Origin: Acidimicrobiales bacterium
Lineage (GTDB): Bacteria > Actinomycetota > Acidimicrobiia > Acidimicrobiales > RAAP-2
DNA length: 37,683 nt
Reading direction: 5' to 3'
NCBI GenBank assembly: GCA_017883025.1
Contig: JADGOH010000004.1
Coordinates: 1 to 37,683 of the forward strand
Part shown: positions 25,366 through 32,776 of the stretch, in pieces
Position numbering within the stretch: position 1 is the stretch's first letter
Layout of the letters: each line of letters opens with the position of its first letter
Program-made: the position numbers and the translations under genes
The notes under the pieces: generated by a model
Seen by the model: only the letters and a program-made list of their open reading frames with translations
Databases searched by the model: none
What the model was told of the DNA's origin: nothing

Positions 25366-25683
25366 TCAGTGCACTCCCTGGCCGGTGGCGAAGAAGAAGT
25401 TCACGATGGCCGGGCCGGCGCCGATCAGCAGCGCGGCGAACCCGGACACCAGCACGGCCTTCCGGCCACTGTAGGACTGTTGGTAGTTCTGGCTGTGTGC
25501 CCCGAGCGCCCAGGCCGCGGCGCCGACCAGGAGGCCCACCAGCGACAGGACCAGCGCCCACCCGCCGAGGCCGTCGGTGAGCCGTTGCAGCACCTGGCCA
25601 CCGGGTAGCTGGCCCGGGTCCGGCGTCATGGTGACGGCGACGAGCCGGTGCGGGACGAACGTGAGCAGGGTGACGGGGTGCAT
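25366..25683 (-). CDS. DUF6112-like small two-helix membrane protein (VirB2-like position)
   Basis: 105 residues with a short N-terminus, LPGGQVLQRLTDGLGGW, helix one (~42-60, ALVLSLVGLLVGAAAWALGA), a polar loop SQNYQQSYSGRK and helix two (~75-95, AVLVSGFAALLIGAGPAIVNFFF). This hairpin topology and its place as first gene before VirB6, SCO6880 and VirB4 homologues fit the DUF6112 family, in the slot of a VirB2-like pilin. Whether it is processed and polymerised is unknown. The ATG at 25683 lies 6 nt after a TAGGGT box. Confidence 0.75.
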   Translation of the reverse strand: MHPVTLLTFVPHRLVAVTMTPDPGQLPGGQVLQRLTDGLGGWALVLSLVGLLVGAAAWALGAHSQNYQQSYSGRKAVLVSGFAALLIGAGPAIVNFFFATGQGVH

Positions 25684-25689
25684 GCGCCC

Positions 25690-25750
25690 ACCCTAGGAAC
25701 ACATCTACCTCATTTCAAGATGTTTCATTATTTCTCATGTAGTTTCCATC
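25690..25750 (-). promoter_or_regulatory. Promoter and candidate operator of the T4SS-like operon, in an AT-rich island
   Basis: On the minus strand, -35 TTGAAA (25713-25718), exactly 17 bp, then -10 TAGGGT (25690-25695), ending 6 nt before the ATG at 25683. An inverted repeat ACATCT/AGATGT (25701-25706 and 25718-25723) straddles the spacer and -35, a natural repressor site. The upstream 25724-25750 is very AT-rich for this genome and could be an UP element. Confidence 0.65.
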
Positions 25751-25801
25751 GGCCGCGGCGGGCTGGTCACCGCACAGGCCACGGCCTGCCACACTGGGAC
25801 G

Positions 25802-27040
25802 GTGCAGCCGTACGTGATCGGGTACATCGTCCTGGGCGTGGTGGCGGTCATCGCCGTCGTCATCGCCAACCAGTTCGGCCGCCGCGCCGGACGGCGCAGC
25901 CTGCAACAACGGCTCACCGCGCTCTCCAACCGGCTGGGCGTGGAGGCTCCCGACGACGCAGGCATGGAGCCGGTCCTCAGCCACCTCGAGAAGGTGGCCG
26001 GCGACGCCGCCGAGGCCGTCACGGAGGCCAGCTCGGACGCCATCCGCCTGCGCCGGGCCCTCGACACGCTCACCCAGGGCGTCATCGTGTGCGACGAGAA
26101 CGGCGAGGTCGCCTTCCGCAACGCACGCGCCGTGGCGCTCATGAACAACCGGCACGGCGACGCGTTGGCCGCCCAGGCGGTCACCGAGCTCCTCGAGAAC
26201 GCCTGGCAGGAGGGCTCGGCCGAGCGCACCCTCGACCTGTACGGCCCGCCGCGCCAGACCCTGGCCGTCCGCACCCGGCTCATCGACGACGGCCGCCGGC
26301 CCCTGGGGGTCATCGCCATCATCGAGGACGTGTCGGAGCGTCGCCGGCTCGAGGAGATCCGGCGCGACTTCGTGGCCAACGTGAGCCACGAGCTGAAGAC
26401 GCCCATCGGGGCCCTCGGGCTCCTGGCGGAAACGCTGACGGTCGAGCCCGACCCCGAAGTGGCCCAGCGGCTGGCGTCGCGCATCCACGCCGAGGCCTTC
26501 CGGGTCAGTCGCATCATCGACGACCTCCTCGACCTCAGCCGGATCGAGTCCGAGGAGGCCCCGCCCCGGGAGCCCATCTACGTCAACCTGGTCATGGCCG
26601 AGGCCGTCGAACGGGTCCGCAGCGCCGCCGAGCAGCGGCGCATCACCATCGAGCTCGACGAGCCCGACCCGCCGATCCACGTGGTCGGCGACCGGCGCCA
26701 GCTGGTCTCGGCCATCCACAGCCTGCTCGAGAACGCCGTGACGTTCTCCTACGAGGACACCAGCGTGCAGGTCTCGGGATGTCAGGCCGACGGCGAGATC
26801 CGGTTGTCGGTGTCCGACACCGGGGTGGGCATCCCGACCCGTGACCTCGAGCGGATCTTCGAGCGCTTCTACCGGGTGGACCACGGCCGCAGCCGCTCCA
26901 CGGGCGGCACCGGCCTCGGTCTCTCGATCGTCCGCCACGTGGCCAGCAACCACCAGGGCCGCGTCGAGGTCGACTCGCGCGAGGGCGAGGGCTCCACCTT
27001 CACCCTGGTCCTCCCGAACCCTCCGGAGTACACGGCGTGA
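25802..27040 (+). CDS. senX3: SenX3-like sensor histidine kinase
   Basis: 412 residues. One N-terminal transmembrane helix (~5-23), a short linker, a PAS-like domain (~80-180, 'LDTLTQGVIVCDENGEVAFRNARA'), HisKA with phospho-acceptor His 196 (FVANVSHELKTPIG), and HATPase with N-box ENAVTFS, G1 SDTGVGIP and G2 GGTGLGLSIV. The architecture (membrane helix, cytoplasmic PAS, no periplasmic sensor) is that of mycobacterial SenX3, which controls the phosphate-starvation response with RegX3 and usually PhoU/Pst. Neither of the latter is in this window, so the signal remains an inference. The start is GTG 25802, 55 bp before the next RR gene's start when measured from its stop. Confidence 0.85.
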   Translation: MQPYVIGYIVLGVVAVIAVVIANQFGRRAGRRSLQQRLTALSNRLGVEAPDDAGMEPVLSHLEKVAGDAAEAVTEASSDAIRLRRALDTLTQGVIVCDENGEVAFRNARAVALMNNRHGDALAAQAVTELLENAWQEGSAERTLDLYGPPRQTLAVRTRLIDDGRRPLGVIAIIEDVSERRRLEEIRRDFVANVSHELKTPIGALGLLAETLTVEPDPEVAQRLASRIHAEAFRVSRIIDDLLDLSRIESEEAPPREPIYVNLVMAEAVERVRSAAEQRRITIELDEPDPPIHVVGDRRQLVSAIHSLLENAVTFSYEDTSVQVSGCQADGEIRLSVSDTGVGIPTRDLERIFERFYRVDHGRSRSTGGTGLGLSIVRHVASNHQGRVEVDSREGEGSTFTLVLPNPPEYTA

Positions 27041-27095
27041 CCGCCGCGGACCGGACCGAGTGGCCGAGGCCTCCCGCGTGGGTAAGAGTGCAGCC

Positions 27096-27914
27096 GTGAG
27101 CAAGGACGAGGGCGGGAAGGGCGGGGTCGAGGTCCCGACCCAGACCCGGGTGCTGCTGGCAGAGGACGACGAGTCATTCATCGACGCGCTCGTCATCGGC
27201 CTCGCACGCGAGGGGTTCGACGTGACCGTGGCCACCGACGGGCCCGAGGCGCTCCGCCTGTTCGCCGAGGTCGAGCCCGACCTGGTGCTGCTCGACCTGA
27301 TGCTCCCGCGCCTGTCGGGCATCGACGTGTGCCGCTCCATCCGGGCCCACTCGACCGTCCCGATCATCATGGTCACGGCCAAGGGCACCGAGATCGACAC
27401 CGTCGTCGGCCTCGAGGTCGGCGCAGACGACTACGTGACCAAGCCCTACCGCCTGCGCGAGCTGGTGGCCCGGATGCGCGCCGTCCTGCGGCGCACGCCC
27501 ACCGACACCGGGTCCTCCGCGGGTGACGGCGACCGCCCGACAGGTGCGCCGACCCCGGAGTCCGACGGTGCGCCCCGCTCGCCGGAGCGGCGCCGCGACC
27601 AGGGCTCGGTCCTCGAGGCCGGCGGCATCCAGGTCGACGTCGACCGCCATCTCGTCTTCATTCGCGGCCAGGAGGTCCACCTGCGCCGCAAGGAGTTCGA
27701 GCTGCTGTCGTTGCTGATGGAGAACGCCGGCCGCCTGCTCACCCGTGACGTGCTGATCGACCGCATCTGGGGCTCCGACTACTTCGGCGACACCAAGACG
27801 CTCGACGTGCACATCAAACGCCTGCGGACCCACATCGAGGAGGACCCCTCCTCCCCCAAGCTGATCACCACCATCCGGGGTGTCGGCTACCGCTTCGACG
27901 CAGCCCGCGACTGA
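27096..27914 (+). CDS. regX3: RegX3-like OmpR-family response regulator
   Basis: 272 residues. Receiver domain (~17-135) with acidic pocket EDD, phosphorylation site Asp 67 (LVLLDLMLPRLSG), Thr in MVTAKG, and Lys in YVTKPYRLRELVARM. The C-terminal winged helix contains RRKEFELLSLLMENAGRLLTRDVLIDRIWG and HIKRLRTHIEEDP. Between them is a ~45-residue Pro/Ser/Asp/Arg-rich linker, much longer than the usual ~15. GTG 27096 was chosen from the frame and the TAAGAGT box ahead of it; the first ~16 residues are an unconserved tail before VLLAEDD. It pairs with the kinase gene just upstream. Confidence 0.85.
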   Translation: MSKDEGGKGGVEVPTQTRVLLAEDDESFIDALVIGLAREGFDVTVATDGPEALRLFAEVEPDLVLLDLMLPRLSGIDVCRSIRAHSTVPIIMVTAKGTEIDTVVGLEVGADDYVTKPYRLRELVARMRAVLRRTPTDTGSSAGDGDRPTGAPTPESDGAPRSPERRRDQGSVLEAGGIQVDVDRHLVFIRGQEVHLRRKEFELLSLLMENAGRLLTRDVLIDRIWGSDYFGDTKTLDVHIKRLRTHIEEDPSSPKLITTIRGVGYRFDAARD

Positions 27915-27953
27915 TCCGGTCGACCCGTCAGGGGTCTATCGGCCGGCCCCCGC

Positions 27954-29243
27954 TCAGCCGGCGGCAGGAATGACCGTCTGGCCCCGAAGATAGGGGGCGA
28001 GCACCTCGGGCAGCACCACCGACCCGTCGGCCCGACGACCGTTCTCCACCAGGGCCGCCCAGATCCGGGCCCAGGCCAGGGCGGAGCCGTTGAGCGTGTG
28101 CACGAACTGCGGGGACCCGCCGGACTCGGGCCGGTAGCGGATGTTGGCCCGACGGGCCTGGTAGTCGGTGCACCAGCTGACCGAGGAGACCTCGAGCCAC
28201 TGGTCGACGCCGGGCGAGTACACCTCGAGGTCGAAGGTGCGTGCGGCCGAATTCCCGATGTCGGCCGTGCACAGGTCGAGTACCCGGTACTGGAGGCCCA
28301 GCTGGCGCAGCAGTGCCTCGGCCCGGGCCACCATCGACTCGAGCAGCGCCGGGGCCTGGTCGGGTGTGGAGTAGGCGAACAGTTCGACCTTGTCGAACTC
28401 GTGGACCCGCAGCAGGCCCCGGGTGTCCCGGCCGGCGGCCCCCGCCTCGCGCCGGAAGCAGGCGGTGCCGGCGGTCAGCTTGAGGGGCAGATCGGATTCC
28501 TCCATGACGTCGCCCCGCCACATCGACGTCAGTGGCACCTCGGCCGTGGGGATGGCCCACAGGTCGTCGCGCTCCAGGTGATAGGCCTCCTCCTCGAACT
28601 TCGGCAGGTGTCCGGTCGAGACCATGGTGGCCGTCAGCACCATCGTCGGCGGCCGCACCTCCTCGAATTCGTCCGAATGGCTGTCGAGGGCGAAGGAGGT
28701 CAGGGCCCGCACGAGGCGGGCGCCGAACCCGCGGTAGAGGGGGAACATCGAGCCCGACAGCTTGGCGCCGCGCTCCATGTCGAGCAGGCCGAGCTCGACA
28801 CCGATGTCCCAGTGCGGGACCCGCTGGGCCTCGGTGTAGGCGGGGTCTGCCTCCGGCCACGTCCGGGCCACCACGTTGTCGGACTCGCCGGCGCCGTCTG
28901 GGGCGTCCGGGCTCGGCAGGTTGGGGAGATACAGGAGGGCCTGGCGGACTGCGTCCTGGGCCCCCTCGGCCACGGCGTTGAGCTCGCGCTCCCGGTTGCC
29001 CGCTGCCCGGCTGTCATCCGCCACCCGCTCGGCCAGCGCGGTATCACCCGCCCTCCGAGCTTCGCCCACCTGCTTCGAGAGGACCTTGACCGTGGCCCGC
29101 ACCTCGTCCCGCTCGCCTACGGCGGCTCGGGCGGCGACGTCGAGCGCGGCGAGGCGCACGACCTCCGCGGGGTCGACCCCCCGTCGGGCCAGTGCGGCCG
29201 TGACCGCCTCGGTGTCGTCTCGGACCAGTCGGATATCGATCAT
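27954..29243 (-). CDS. serS: Seryl-tRNA synthetase
   Basis: 429 residues; class II synthetase charging tRNA-Ser in the cytoplasm. N-terminal coiled-coil tRNA-binding arm (~28-105, RDEVRATVKVLSKQVGEARR), class II motif 2 TACFRREAGAAGRDTRGLLRVHEFDKVE, the Ser-binding TAEVPLT, and motif 3 NGSALAWARIWAALVEN. The length and motif set are normal. ATG 29243 matches the family start MIDIRLVRDD and lies 9 nt after a minus-strand TACCGT box. The gene is convergent with regX3 (39 bp) and divergent from the ABC transporter (27 bp). Confidence 0.97.
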   Translation of the reverse strand: MIDIRLVRDDTEAVTAALARRGVDPAEVVRLAALDVAARAAVGERDEVRATVKVLSKQVGEARRAGDTALAERVADDSRAAGNRERELNAVAEGAQDAVRQALLYLPNLPSPDAPDGAGESDNVVARTWPEADPAYTEAQRVPHWDIGVELGLLDMERGAKLSGSMFPLYRGFGARLVRALTSFALDSHSDEFEEVRPPTMVLTATMVSTGHLPKFEEEAYHLERDDLWAIPTAEVPLTSMWRGDVMEESDLPLKLTAGTACFRREAGAAGRDTRGLLRVHEFDKVELFAYSTPDQAPALLESMVARAEALLRQLGLQYRVLDLCTADIGNSAARTFDLEVYSPGVDQWLEVSSVSWCTDYQARRANIRYRPESGGSPQFVHTLNGSALAWARIWAALVENGRRADGSVVLPEVLAPYLRGQTVIPAAG

Positions 29244-29252
29244 GTCGGCACA

Positions 29253-29262
29253 ACGGTAGCGT
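29253..29262. promoter_or_regulatory. Overlapping divergent -10 boxes of serS and the ABC transporter
   Basis: In ACGGTAGCGT the plus-strand box TAGCGT (29257-29262) precedes the ABC GTG by 8 nt. The minus-strand box TACCGT (reverse of 29253-29258) precedes the serS ATG by 9 nt. The two share two bases, so RNA polymerase cannot open both at once. Confidence 0.55.
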
Positions 29263-29270
29263 GACGACCC

Positions 29271-30311
29271 GTGGACCACGCCGACACACTCCCCGCCGGC
29301 GGCGCCGCGGCCGTGTCCGGTGTCGACGAGGTCGCGGTCGAGTGCGACGGGGTCGTCATCCGCTACGGCGACACCCTGGCCGTCGACCGGCTGTCGTTCA
29401 CCGCGCACCGGGGCGAGGTGCTCGCCTTGCTCGGGCCCAACGGCGCCGGCAAGACCAGTACGGTCGAAGCCCTGGAGGGCTACCGGCCCGTGTCCGCCGG
29501 CACCCTGCGGGTGCTGGGCCTCGACCCCGGGCGCGACCACGCCGCGTTGGTGAAGCGGATGGGGGTGATGCTCCAGAAGGGCGGCATCTACCCGATGCTG
29601 GGCCCCGCCCAGGTGCTCCACCTGTTCGCCGCGTACTACGCGGACCCCGAGGACCCCGAGGACCTGCTCGACCAGGTCGGACTGGCCGCGGCCCGACGCA
29701 CCCCGTGGCGGCGGCTGTCCGGCGGCGAACAGCAACGTCTCTCGCTGGCCCTCGCCCTGGTGGGGAAGCCCGAGGTCCTCTTCCTCGACGAGCCGACGGC
29801 CGGCGTCGACCCGGAGGGACGCATCGTGGTCCGCGACCTCGTCACCGCCCAGCGCGACAAGGGGCTGTGCGTGCTGCTCACCACCCACGAGCTGGCCGAA
29901 GCCGAGCGGGTGGCCGACCGGGTCGTGATCATCGACAAGGGACGGCTTCTGGCCGAGGGGACGCCGACCGAGCTGGCCTCTGGCACCGCCGACGGGTCGA
30001 TCCGCTTCTCCACCGACCCCGGGATCGACACCGCAGCGCTGGCCGCCGCCGTCGGGCCGGGAACATCTGTCGAGGAGGAGCGTCCCGGCGCCTACCGACT
30101 GCGCCTGCCCACCGGCACCGCGACTCCGCCCGTCGTGGCCGACCTGGCTGGCTGGCTGGCTGAGCGGAGCCTGTCACTGGGCGACCTGCGCGCCGGACAG
30201 TCCCTGGAGGAGGCCTATCTGGCCATCACCGGGGCCCGCGAGGAGCCCGGGCCCGATCCTGCCGGACCCACCAAGCGGGGACGACGCGGCCGCGGCCGGA
30301 GGGAACGCTGA
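29271..30311 (+). CDS. ABC transporter ATP-binding protein (ABC-2/DRA type)
   Basis: 346 residues. Walker A GPNGAGKTST, Q-loop LQKGGIYP, signature LSGGEQQRLSLAL, Walker B VLFLDEPTAGVD, and the H-loop TTHELAEAERVADRVVI; then a C-terminal ~110-residue domain typical of the DRA/CcmA export ATPases and a basic tail (KRGRRGRGRR). It forms an exporter with the permease whose ATG overlaps its stop. The start is GTG 29271, leaderless. Placed next to ctaA/ctaB/TlpA-like genes, a role in heme or cytochrome assembly is possible, but drug or lipid export cannot be excluded. Confidence 0.92.
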   Translation: MDHADTLPAGGAAAVSGVDEVAVECDGVVIRYGDTLAVDRLSFTAHRGEVLALLGPNGAGKTSTVEALEGYRPVSAGTLRVLGLDPGRDHAALVKRMGVMLQKGGIYPMLGPAQVLHLFAAYYADPEDPEDLLDQVGLAAARRTPWRRLSGGEQQRLSLALALVGKPEVLFLDEPTAGVDPEGRIVVRDLVTAQRDKGLCVLLTTHELAEAERVADRVVIIDKGRLLAEGTPTELASGTADGSIRFSTDPGIDTAALAAAVGPGTSVEEERPGAYRLRLPTGTATPPVVADLAGWLAERSLSLGDLRAGQSLEEAYLAITGAREEPGPDPAGPTKRGRRGRGRRER

Positions 30312-31051
30312 TGCGGCCGCTCGTCGCCCAGCTCCGGGCCGAGGTGACGATGATCTTCACCAACGGCGAGACGCTGTTCCTCACCCTCGGGATCCCGGTG
30401 GTCTTCCTGCTGTTCTTCAGCACCGTCCACGTGCTGCCCACCGGCACGCCGCACCCGGTCGACTTCCTGGTCCCGGGCATCCTCGCGCTCGCCGTCATGG
30501 CGACGTCGATGACCGCCCTGTCCATCGGCACCGGCTTCGAGCGCGGCTACGGGGTGCTGAAGCGCCTCGGCGCCACCCCGCTCGGGCGCCCCCGGCTGCT
30601 GGCGGCCAAGATCCTGGCCGTCCTGGCTGTCGAGCTACTCCAGGCCGGGGTGCTCGTGGCCATCGGCTACCTCATGGGCTGGAATCCGGGAGGGCCCGGC
30701 GGGGCGGGAGCGCTGGTCGGCGAGGCGCTGGTCGCCATGGTGCTCGGCACCGTGGCCTTCGGCGGTATCGGCCTGTTGCTGGCCGGCGCGCTCAAGCCGC
30801 TGGTGAACCTGGCCGTCGTCAACGCCCTGTTCGTGGTGCTGCTCCTGCTCGGGGGGATGCTCATCCCGTTGGCCAAGCTGCCGACGTGGTTGGCCGACGT
30901 GTCGAAGGTGCTGCCGGCCGCCGCCCTGTCCGAGGCGCTGCACGGGACGCTCGGGCACGCTTCGCCGGTGGCGGCCCGGGACTGGGTGGTCCTCGCCGTG
31001 TGGGCCGTGGCCGCACCGGTGGCCGCCGCGCTCACGTTCCGCTGGGAGTAG
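30311..31051 (+). CDS. ABC-2 type permease
   Basis: 246 residues with six transmembrane segments, beginning with the cytoplasmic amphipathic start 'QLRAEVTMIFTNGETLFLTLGIPVVFLLFF'. The ERGYGVLKRLGATPLGRPRLLAAKI loop and GGMLIPLAKLPTWLADVSKVLPAAALSEAL are the ABC-2 signature. Its ATG shares one base with the stop of the ATPase gene (TGATG), so the two are translated together. It is convergent with the TlpA-like gene (36 bp); the gap between is almost pure G/C with foldable GCCGGC repeats. Confidence 0.92.
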   Translation: MRPLVAQLRAEVTMIFTNGETLFLTLGIPVVFLLFFSTVHVLPTGTPHPVDFLVPGILALAVMATSMTALSIGTGFERGYGVLKRLGATPLGRPRLLAAKILAVLAVELLQAGVLVAIGYLMGWNPGGPGGAGALVGEALVAMVLGTVAFGGIGLLLAGALKPLVNLAVVNALFVVLLLLGGMLIPLAKLPTWLADVSKVLPAAALSEALHGTLGHASPVAARDWVVLAVWAVAAPVAAALTFRWE

Positions 31052-31087
31052 CCGGCGCCGGCGCGTGGCCGGGCCGGCCGGGCCGGC

Positions 31088-31768
31088 TCAGCCGCCGCCG
31101 GTTAGCCGGTGGACCCAGCCGTCGAGCTGGACCCGGGAGACCGGCCCCAGGATGTGGCCGACCACCGTGCCCGACTCGTCGATGAAGAACGTCTGGGGCT
31201 CGCCGTTCAGTCCGTAGACGTCGGCCGTCACCCGCAGCGCGGCGTCCTGGCCCACCGGATAGGTGATCCCGGACTTCTGGATGAACGGGATGGCGTCGGC
31301 CGGCTTGTCGGCTGCGTCGACACCGACGAACTGGATCACCGAGCCCTTGGCCTGCTGCGCTGCCGCGGTGGTGGCGAGCAGCGGGGTCTCCTTCTGGCAC
31401 GGGACACACCACGACGCGAAGAAGTTGAGCACGACGGGATGATGGCGTCGGACGCCCAGTGCGTCGAGCACCACCGGCGGTCCACTCACGACGGACGGCA
31501 GGGTGAAGTTCGGAGCCGTCGCGCCGACAGGGACGACGGCGCCGCCGCCTGAACCGGTGGACGAGGTGGTACCGAGACCCACGAACAGGAAGACGGCGAG
31601 CGCCGCGGCGAGGACCACCCCGATCAGGAACGCCCGCAGCCGGCGTGGCGGACGCTGCACCGGCGGCGACGTCCCGGGCGGGACGGCGGCAGTCGTCGGC
31701 CCGGTCGCAGGGGCGTCGGCGTCGGTCCCGTCCACCCCCGGGACGGCCGGGTCCGGCGGCGTGGTCAA
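31088..31768 (-). CDS. TlpA/ResA-like membrane-anchored thiol-disulfide oxidoreductase
   Basis: 226 residues. A Pro-rich cytoplasmic start, one transmembrane helix (~48-67, AFLIGVVLAAALAVFLFVGL) and an extracytoplasmic thioredoxin fold with active site FFASWCVPCQKE, cis-Pro region GLNGEPQTFFIDESG and the final VSRVQLDGWV helix. Such proteins reduce apocytochrome c or the CuA site of cytochrome oxidase. The start is unusual: TTG at 31768, overlapping the ctaB stop in TTGA. No ATG or GTG fits before the membrane helix. Being coupled to ctaB points to cytochrome oxidase maturation. Confidence 0.85.
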   Translation of the reverse strand: MTTPPDPAVPGVDGTDADAPATGPTTAAVPPGTSPPVQRPPRRLRAFLIGVVLAAALAVFLFVGLGTTSSTGSGGGAVVPVGATAPNFTLPSVVSGPPVVLDALGVRRHHPVVLNFFASWCVPCQKETPLLATTAAAQQAKGSVIQFVGVDAADKPADAIPFIQKSGITYPVGQDAALRVTADVYGLNGEPQTFFIDESGTVVGHILGPVSRVQLDGWVHRLTGGG

Positions 31769-32670
31769 TGCGTGATGAAGACGTCGACCGCCATCACCAC
31801 GAACAGCAGGGTCAGGTACGTGATCGAGTAGCTGAACAGCTGCATGGACGCCTTCGGGGTCTCCTGGACCCACAGCCGGGCGGCCAGGGCGATGAAGCCG
31901 GCCCCGAGGACGCCCGCCGCCACCACGTAGAGCAGGCCGAGGTGGGCGACCGGCGCGAGCACGAAGGTCATGGCGACCATCGCGAGCGTGTACGCCATGA
32001 TCTCCATGGCCGTGCGCCGGAACGTCGCCACCACGGGCATCATCGGGACACTGGCCGCCTCGTAGTCGTCCTTGTACTTGAACGCCAGCGCCCAGAAGTG
32101 GGGCGGCGTCCACAGGAAGATGACGCCGAACAGCACGACCGGTGCCCAGGCCAGCGAGTCGGTGACCGCCGCCCAGCCCACCAGGACCGGCATGGCGCCC
32201 GCCGCGCCCCCGATCACGATGTTCTGCTTGCTGGTCCGCTTCAGCCAGAGCGTGTAGATGAACACGTAGAAGAGGGTGGCCGACACGGCGAGGACGGCCG
32301 ACAGCAGGTTCACCCAGGCCCACAGCTCGGCGAACGCCACCACTTCGAGGGTGACGGCGAACGCCAGGGCGTTGCCGGGGGCGATCACCCCGGTGACGAG
32401 CGGCCGATTGCGGGTCCGGTGCATCAGCTTGTCGATGTCCCGGTCGACGTACATGTTGATGGCGTTGGCCCCGCCGGCCGCCAGCGCGCCGCCCAGCAGG
32501 GTGGCAACCATGAGCCAGACGTCGGGGAGGCCGCCCTTGGCCAGGATCATGGTCGGCAGGGTGGTGATGAGCAGGAGCTCGATGATGCGCGGCTTCGTCA
32601 GTGCCACGTAGGCACTGACGCGCGAGACCAGGGTGAGACGACCGGGTAGGGCCACGGCGGGGACGGACAT
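31765..32670 (-). CDS. ctaB: Protoheme IX farnesyltransferase (heme O synthase)
   Basis: 301 residues, polytopic UbiA-superfamily membrane enzyme that farnesylates heme B to heme O. Substrate-binding motifs NAINMYVDRDIDKLMHRTRNRPL (first Asp-rich region) and YTLWLKRTSKQNIVIGGAAGAMP are clear, with about nine helices. ATG 32670 gives the family start (SAYVALTKPRIIELLL); TAGTCT ends 8 nt ahead of it, so it is probably leaderless. It is divergent from ctaA (106 bp) and coupled to the TlpA-like gene downstream. An inverted repeat lies in its early coding region. Confidence 0.95.
   Translation of the reverse strand: MSVPAVALPGRLTLVSRVSAYVALTKPRIIELLLITTLPTMILAKGGLPDVWLMVATLLGGALAAGGANAINMYVDRDIDKLMHRTRNRPLVTGVIAPGNALAFAVTLEVVAFAELWAWVNLLSAVLAVSATLFYVFIYTLWLKRTSKQNIVIGGAAGAMPVLVGWAAVTDSLAWAPVVLFGVIFLWTPPHFWALAFKYKDDYEAASVPMMPVVATFRRTAMEIMAYTLAMVAMTFVLAPVAHLGLLYVVAAGVLGAGFIALAARLWVQETPKASMQLFSYSITYLTLLFVVMAVDVFITH
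32596..32620. repeat. Perfect 10-bp hairpin inside the 5' coding region of ctaB
   Basis: CGTCAGTGCC (32596-32605) and GGCACTGACG (32611-32620) are exact inverted copies with a 5-nt loop, located about 50-75 nt into the ctaB message. In mRNA this is a strong stem-loop; as DNA it could be an operator. Confidence 0.6.
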
Positions 32671-32678
32671 CGCCCGCC

Positions 32679-32767
32679 AGACTAGCCCCAACCCCGCCGA
32701 CCGGCCCGACCCGACCGGAACCGCCCGGGCCACGCCTGCAGACCGGGGGCAGACGGGCCGATACCAT
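32679..32767. promoter_or_regulatory. Divergent promoters of ctaB and ctaA
   Basis: Minus strand TAGTCT (32679-32684), 8 nt before the ctaB ATG. Plus strand TACCAT (32762-32767), 9 nt before the ctaA GTG at 32777. Both suggest leaderless transcripts. The ~77 bp between is G/C-rich and shows no clear dyad. Confidence 0.5.
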
Positions 32768-32776
32768 CGGGGGACG

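Noticed and set aside
22232-25702. A single 1156-residue minus-strand frame suggesting a giant fusion protein
   Set aside because: Its first ~600 residues are Arg/Pro/Gly-rich shadow of the VirB6-like gene. The SCO6880-like protein starts at GTG 23794 with a normal overlap.
31052-31087. G/C-only repeats between the ABC permease and TlpA-like genes as a terminator
   Set aside because: Many alternative foldings of GCCGGC and GGCCGG are possible, so no single hairpin can be supported. It may still terminate both genes.
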